In this document: positions 61,126 through 64,000 of the stretch, one piece after another
How positions within the stretch are numbered: the first letter of the stretch is position 1
Layout of the letters: each line of letters begins with the position of its first letter
From: Bacteroidota bacterium
GTDB taxonomy: Bacteria > Bacteroidota > Bacteroidia > Flavobacteriales > Flavobacteriaceae
Direction: 5' to 3'
Length of the DNA: 64,000 nucleotides
NCBI GenBank assembly: GCA_003650305.1
Contig: QMOV01000002.1
Coordinates: 1-64,000, forward strand
Position numbers and translations under genes: made by a program
Notes under the pieces: generated by a model
Database searches by the model: none
What the model was told of the DNA's origin: nothing
The model's input: only the letters and a program-made list of their open reading frames with translations

Positions 61126-62187
61126 GTGGATGTGAAGATACATGAAAAATACATAAAACGCTGTATTGAAATTGCTAAAAACGGACTTGGAATCACAAGA
61201 CCAAATCCTATGGTTGGTTGTGTTATTGTTCACAAAAACACAATTATTGGCGAAGGTTACACAAGTCCTTATGGTGGCAATCATGCCGAAGTAAATGCCA
61301 TCGAATCTGTTAAAAATAAAGACTTACTTAAAAAATCTACACTTTATGTGACTTTAGAGCCCTGTTCGCATCATGGAAAAACACCGCCTTGTAGTGATTT
61401 GATTATCGAACATAAAATTCCTAATGTCGTTATAGGCACAATAGACACTCACAATAAAGTGGCTGGACAAGGAATTGCAAAATTAAAAGCTGCTGGATGT
61501 AATGTTATTGTTGGTGTTCTTGAAAAGGAATGTAAACAACATCACAAACGCTTTTTTACATTTTATAATAAAAAACGTCCTTATTTAATTTTAAAGTGGG
61601 CAGAAACTACAGATGGCTATATTGCTCCAACAACCAAAAAAGAACAGACACCAATTTGGATTACTAATATTTATTCCAGACAATTGGTCCACAAATGGAG
61701 AGCTGAAGAGCAAGCCATTTTAGTTGGCACAAATACTGTATTACAAGACAATCCGAGTTTAACTACTAGGAATTGGAAAGGAAATAACCCAATTAGAATT
61801 GTTATTGATAAAGAGTTGAAATTATCTAAAACTTATAAAGTATTTGACAATGCTTCAGAAACAATTGCTATAAGCTTGAAGCTAGAAGACAGAAGACAGA
61901 AAGAAAATGCAAAAAATTGGAATTTGGAATTTATTGATTGGAATTTAAATACTATTGCAGAACAAATCTGTGAGGTTTTGTACAAAAAAAGTATCACTTC
62001 AATAATTATTGAAGGTGGTCAACAAACGCTTCAAACGTTTATTAATGAAAATCTTTGGGATGAAGCCAGAATATTTACAGGAAACAAAACATTTAAAAGA
62101 GGTGTTGAAGCTCCAAAATTAAAAGGAAGATTAATTTCTGAAAACACTATCTTAAAAGATAACTTGAAAATTTATACGAATGATTAA
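61126..62187 (+). CDS. ribD: Bifunctional riboflavin biosynthesis protein RibD
   Basis: A 353-residue RibD: an N-terminal deaminase (zinc His53 and Glu55 in GNHAEVNA; Cys80 and Cys89 in EPCSHHGKTPPCSD), then the reductase (KWAETTDGYIA, GTNTVLQDNPSLTTR). It carries out two steps of riboflavin synthesis. The start is GTG at 61126 or 61132; the later one begins at the family N-terminus KIHEKYIKRC. A -7-like TAGTTTTG is at 61119-61126. Two short heptad repeats (61884-61932) sit inside the reductase part. It overlaps the HAD gene by 8 bases. Confidence 0.93.
   Translation: MDVKIHEKYIKRCIEIAKNGLGITRPNPMVGCVIVHKNTIIGEGYTSPYGGNHAEVNAIESVKNKDLLKKSTLYVTLEPCSHHGKTPPCSDLIIEHKIPNVVIGTIDTHNKVAGQGIAKLKAAGCNVIVGVLEKECKQHHKRFFTFYNKKRPYLILKWAETTDGYIAPTTKKEQTPIWITNIYSRQLVHKWRAEEQAILVGTNTVLQDNPSLTTRNWKGNNPIRIVIDKELKLSKTYKVFDNASETIAISLKLEDRRQKENAKNWNLEFIDWNLNTIAEQICEVLYKKSITSIIIEGGQQTLQTFINENLWDEARIFTGNKTFKRGVEAPKLKGRLISENTILKDNLKIYTND
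61884..61932. repeat. Heptad repeats inside ribD
   Basis: AGAAGAC, AGAAGAC and AGAAAGA (61884-61904) are followed by TTGGAATTTGGAATTT (61917-61932), a two-copy GGAATTT tract. Both keep the reading frame and encode the low-complexity stretch LEDRRQKENAKNWNLEF. Similar units are seen in prmC on the opposite strand. Confidence 0.65.
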
Positions 62188-62794
62188 AACCATCATTTTC
62201 GATTTTGGAGATGTTTTTATCAATCTAGATAAAGAAACTGCAAAGCAACATGCTTTGCAGTTTTTTAAAACAGACACATTTTCTGAAAACATGATAAAAA
62301 CCAATAATCTTTACGAGCAAGGATTGATTTCAACAGCTTCATTTATAAAATTTTACAAGGATAGCTTCCCTAACATTTCTGAAACCGAAATCACTAATAC
62401 ATGGAATATTATTATTAAGGATTTTCCTGCTCACAGATTAGAATTTCTAAAAATCCTTTCCGAAGAAAAAAAATACAGGTTAATATTATTGAGCAATACC
62501 AACGATTTACATATAAATTGGGTTAAAGATCATATCGCTTTTTATGAAGATTTCAAAAACTGTTTTGATGCTTTTTATCTCTCACATGAAATCCATTTAA
62601 GAAAACCTAATCAGGACATTTTTCAATTTGTATTAGACCAAAATAACTTACTTGCTAAAGAATGTTTATTCGTTGATGATACAAAAGAGCATATTTTGGC
62701 TGCTTCGCAATTAGGAATTAATACTTGGAATATTGATCCAAAAATTGAAGACATTTCTCAATTATTTACAATTAAAAAAGAACTTTTTAAATAA
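62180..62794 (+). CDS. HAD-family hydrolase
   Basis: A 204-residue HAD hydrolase: the nucleophile motif IIFDFGDVFI, the lid region, LILLSNTNDLHINW (motif II), KPNQDIFQFVLDQ (Lys, motif III) and ECLFVDDTKEHILAA (motif IV). Substrate unknown. The position between ribD and yigZ, with 8-base and 1-base overlaps, shows one transcript; in some bacteria HAD proteins near rib genes act on riboflavin intermediates, which is only a suggestion here. Confidence 0.88.
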   Translation: MIKTIIFDFGDVFINLDKETAKQHALQFFKTDTFSENMIKTNNLYEQGLISTASFIKFYKDSFPNISETEITNTWNIIIKDFPAHRLEFLKILSEEKKYRLILLSNTNDLHINWVKDHIAFYEDFKNCFDAFYLSHEIHLRKPNQDIFQFVLDQNNLLAKECLFVDDTKEHILAASQLGINTWNIDPKIEDISQLFTIKKELFK

Positions 62795-63408
62795 TGATTG
62801 AAAAAGATACTTACAACACTATTGCTAATCCATCAGAAGAAGTTTTATTTAAAGACAAAAACAGCAAGTTTTTTGGTTATGCCTTTCCTGTAAAACATGA
62901 AGATGATATAAAATCTCATCTTGAAGCTTTAAAAAAGCAACACCATACAGCAAGGCATTGGTGTTACGCTTACCAAATCGGGACAGAAACCATTAAATTT
63001 AGAGCTAACGATGATGGCGAACCTAACAAAAGTGCAGGACAACCAATTTATGGTCAAATACAATCTTACAAACTCACAAATGTATTAATTATAGTTGTTC
63101 GCTATTTTGGAGGTGTTAAATTAGGTGTTGGAGTATTAATAAATGCTTACAAAAAAGCTGCACAAATGGCATTAGAAGCTTCAAAAATAATCGAGAAAAC
63201 CATCAATAAAGAGTTCCTAATTATTTTTGATTATAAAAACATGAATAAAGTGATGCGGATTATTAAAGAAAAGCAACTTAAAATTTTAAACCAGAAAATA
63301 GAGTTGCATTGTGAAATCGAAATTTCTGTCAGAAAAAAAGATTCACAAACAATTTTCACACTTTTTAACCAGCTCTACGAAATAAAGATAAATAGTTTAA
63401 GCGACTAA
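62794..63408 (+). CDS. yigZ: YigZ/IMPACT family protein
   Basis: A 204-residue YigZ-type protein: KDKNSKFFGYAFPV, KQHHTARHWCYAYQIG, DDGEPNKSAGQPI, VVRYFGGVKLGVGVL and a C-terminal domain. It is related to the N-terminal part of IMPACT; function in bacteria is not settled. It begins at ATG in TAATG overlap with the HAD gene and its end overlaps the convergent thioesterase gene by 4 bases. Confidence 0.9.
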   Translation: MIEKDTYNTIANPSEEVLFKDKNSKFFGYAFPVKHEDDIKSHLEALKKQHHTARHWCYAYQIGTETIKFRANDDGEPNKSAGQPIYGQIQSYKLTNVLIIVVRYFGGVKLGVGVLINAYKKAAQMALEASKIIEKTINKEFLIIFDYKNMNKVMRIIKEKQLKILNQKIELHCEIEISVRKKDSQTIFTLFNQLYEIKINSLSD

Positions 63409-63806
63409 TCCTTTAGTTTATCTAAAATATATTTTGGACATCTTGTAGGTTTGTTTGTTTTCATGTTTATAAATGCTAAAACTACATTTGCAGTTGTTAT
63501 AATTTCCCTGCTTTCATTTAAGATTTCGAAATCAAATTCAATAGTTGCAGTAGGCATTTTTAAGAGTTGAGTTTTTACATAAATTAGATCGTCATAACCT
63601 GCTGATTTTTTGTAATTTATGGACAGAGATATTACTGGAAGCATTAAGCCATCTTCTTCCATTTTTTTATAAGAAACACCTAAGCTTCTAAGCCACTCTA
63701 TTCTTCCTATCTCTAAATATTGTGCATAGTTTCCGTGATATACAATTCCCATTTGGTCAGTCTCGCCATATCTCACTCTTATCTTCGTTTCGAGGTATTT
63801 CATCAA
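63405..63806 (-). CDS. YbgC/FadM-type acyl-CoA thioesterase
   Basis: A 133-residue hot-dog thioesterase: RVRYGETDQMGIVYHGNYAQYLEIGRIEWLR with the likely catalytic Asp17 and the GIVYHGNY pattern of the YbgC group. It hydrolyses acyl-CoA or hydroxybenzoyl-CoA-type thioesters. The ATG is followed upstream by an AT-rich gap to the window end; in many Flavobacteriia a thioesterase gene of this type lies next to dnaA. Confidence 0.88.
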   Translation of the reverse strand: MMKYLETKIRVRYGETDQMGIVYHGNYAQYLEIGRIEWLRSLGVSYKKMEEDGLMLPVISLSINYKKSAGYDDLIYVKTQLLKMPTATIEFDFEILNESREIITTANVVLAFINMKTNKPTRCPKYILDKLKD

Positions 63807-64000
63807 GAATTTTTAAATTATAAAAAATATTTTTCGTATTTTCATCCTGTTTTAAACATGCGAAAAAAAAAATTAATAATCAATAGCATTTGATTTTTTT
63901 TTTAAGAATTTTGTTCACATATTTGTAGTTTAAAAAATAATAAAGTAAAAGCGCGTTTTTTTACTTATTTTTTTACTTAATCAACAAGACTAACTAATTA
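63807..64000. other. AT-rich non-coding region, possibly upstream of dnaA
   Basis: A 194-base region of very AT-rich DNA to the window edge, with long runs of A and T. TTGTTCACA (63911-63919) differs by one base from the DnaA-box pattern TTWTNCACA. No coding frame, tRNA or clear promoter was found. A dnaA gene to the right is only inferred from gene order recalled for Flavobacteriia. Confidence 0.3.

Overview
The window is a stretch of chromosome from a low-GC, Gram-negative member of the Bacteroidota, most likely a marine Flavobacteriaceae. The evidence is AT-rich DNA, promoters of the TTG / TAnnTTTG type, many lipoproteins with short signal peptides, and families typical of this group (DUF2911, DUF4835, BshB1, a fused ResB-CcsA protein, flavobacterial Gfo/Idh and DUF1015 proteins). 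The genus cannot be resolved by reading alone. No phage, CRISPR array, intact insertion sequence or rRNA gene was seen, and no gap longer than 300 bases lacks a gene or RNA feature.

Layout. 1-6812: a copper/silver efflux operon on the + strand (end of a CusA-type RND pump, a four-helix-bundle insertion gene, a TolC-like duct, a CopA P-type ATPase, a DUF2911 lipoprotein and a CusB adaptor with an extra C-terminal metal-binding domain). 6873-10620: a universal stress protein and two tandem M28 peptidase lipoproteins. 10627-18560, mostly - strand: tRNA-His and a broken partial copy of it, BshB1, a second four-helix-bundle gene, a PLP sulfur-amino-acid enzyme, a TPR lipoprotein, MscL, a giant ResB-CcsA cytochrome c assembly protein and a truncated haemoglobin. 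18654-28314, + strand: a histidine-rich lipoprotein, a DUF2520 / KdsC / UbiA-type prenyltransferase / Maf cluster, an MscS-like channel, a large PIG-L protein, and a sodium:solute symporter preceded by a 35-residue small protein. 28453-33908: a membrane protein with an XRE regulator, a second DUF2911 protein, two M20 peptidases and Pcm. 33998-41765, + strand: Gfo/Idh oxidoreductase, 3-hydroxyacyl-CoA dehydrogenase, DUF1015, YggS, exonuclease/GIY-YIG fusion, ion channel, MiaA and peptidase E. 41930-54350, - strand: RprXY-like two-component system, CoaE, YbbR, glycosyltransferase, FabI, RecN, DUF4835, CoaBC, RpoZ, BamD, DapA and a DUF6913-type protein. 54420-64000: a split 5'-nucleotidase, a membrane protein, LigA, LOG, PrmC, GNAT, RibD, HAD, YigZ and a YbgC-type thioesterase. 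The final 194 bases are a very AT-rich non-coding region, possibly upstream of dnaA.

The most unusual layer is repeat DNA. Degenerate 7-base tandem arrays recur in gaps and inside genes. Two of the arrays form inverted pairs that bracket each of the two four-helix-bundle genes and start at the stop codon of the gene upstream. Other short families are also present: an 18-base palindrome (TCCCGATAGCTATCGGGA type) found in a tRNA relic and inside a coding region, a 33-base near-perfect palindrome, a 25-bp inverted repeat around a 102-base core, and a 24-base segment shared between two distant gaps. The genes are otherwise mostly housekeeping, and no obviously new defence or biosynthetic system was found.
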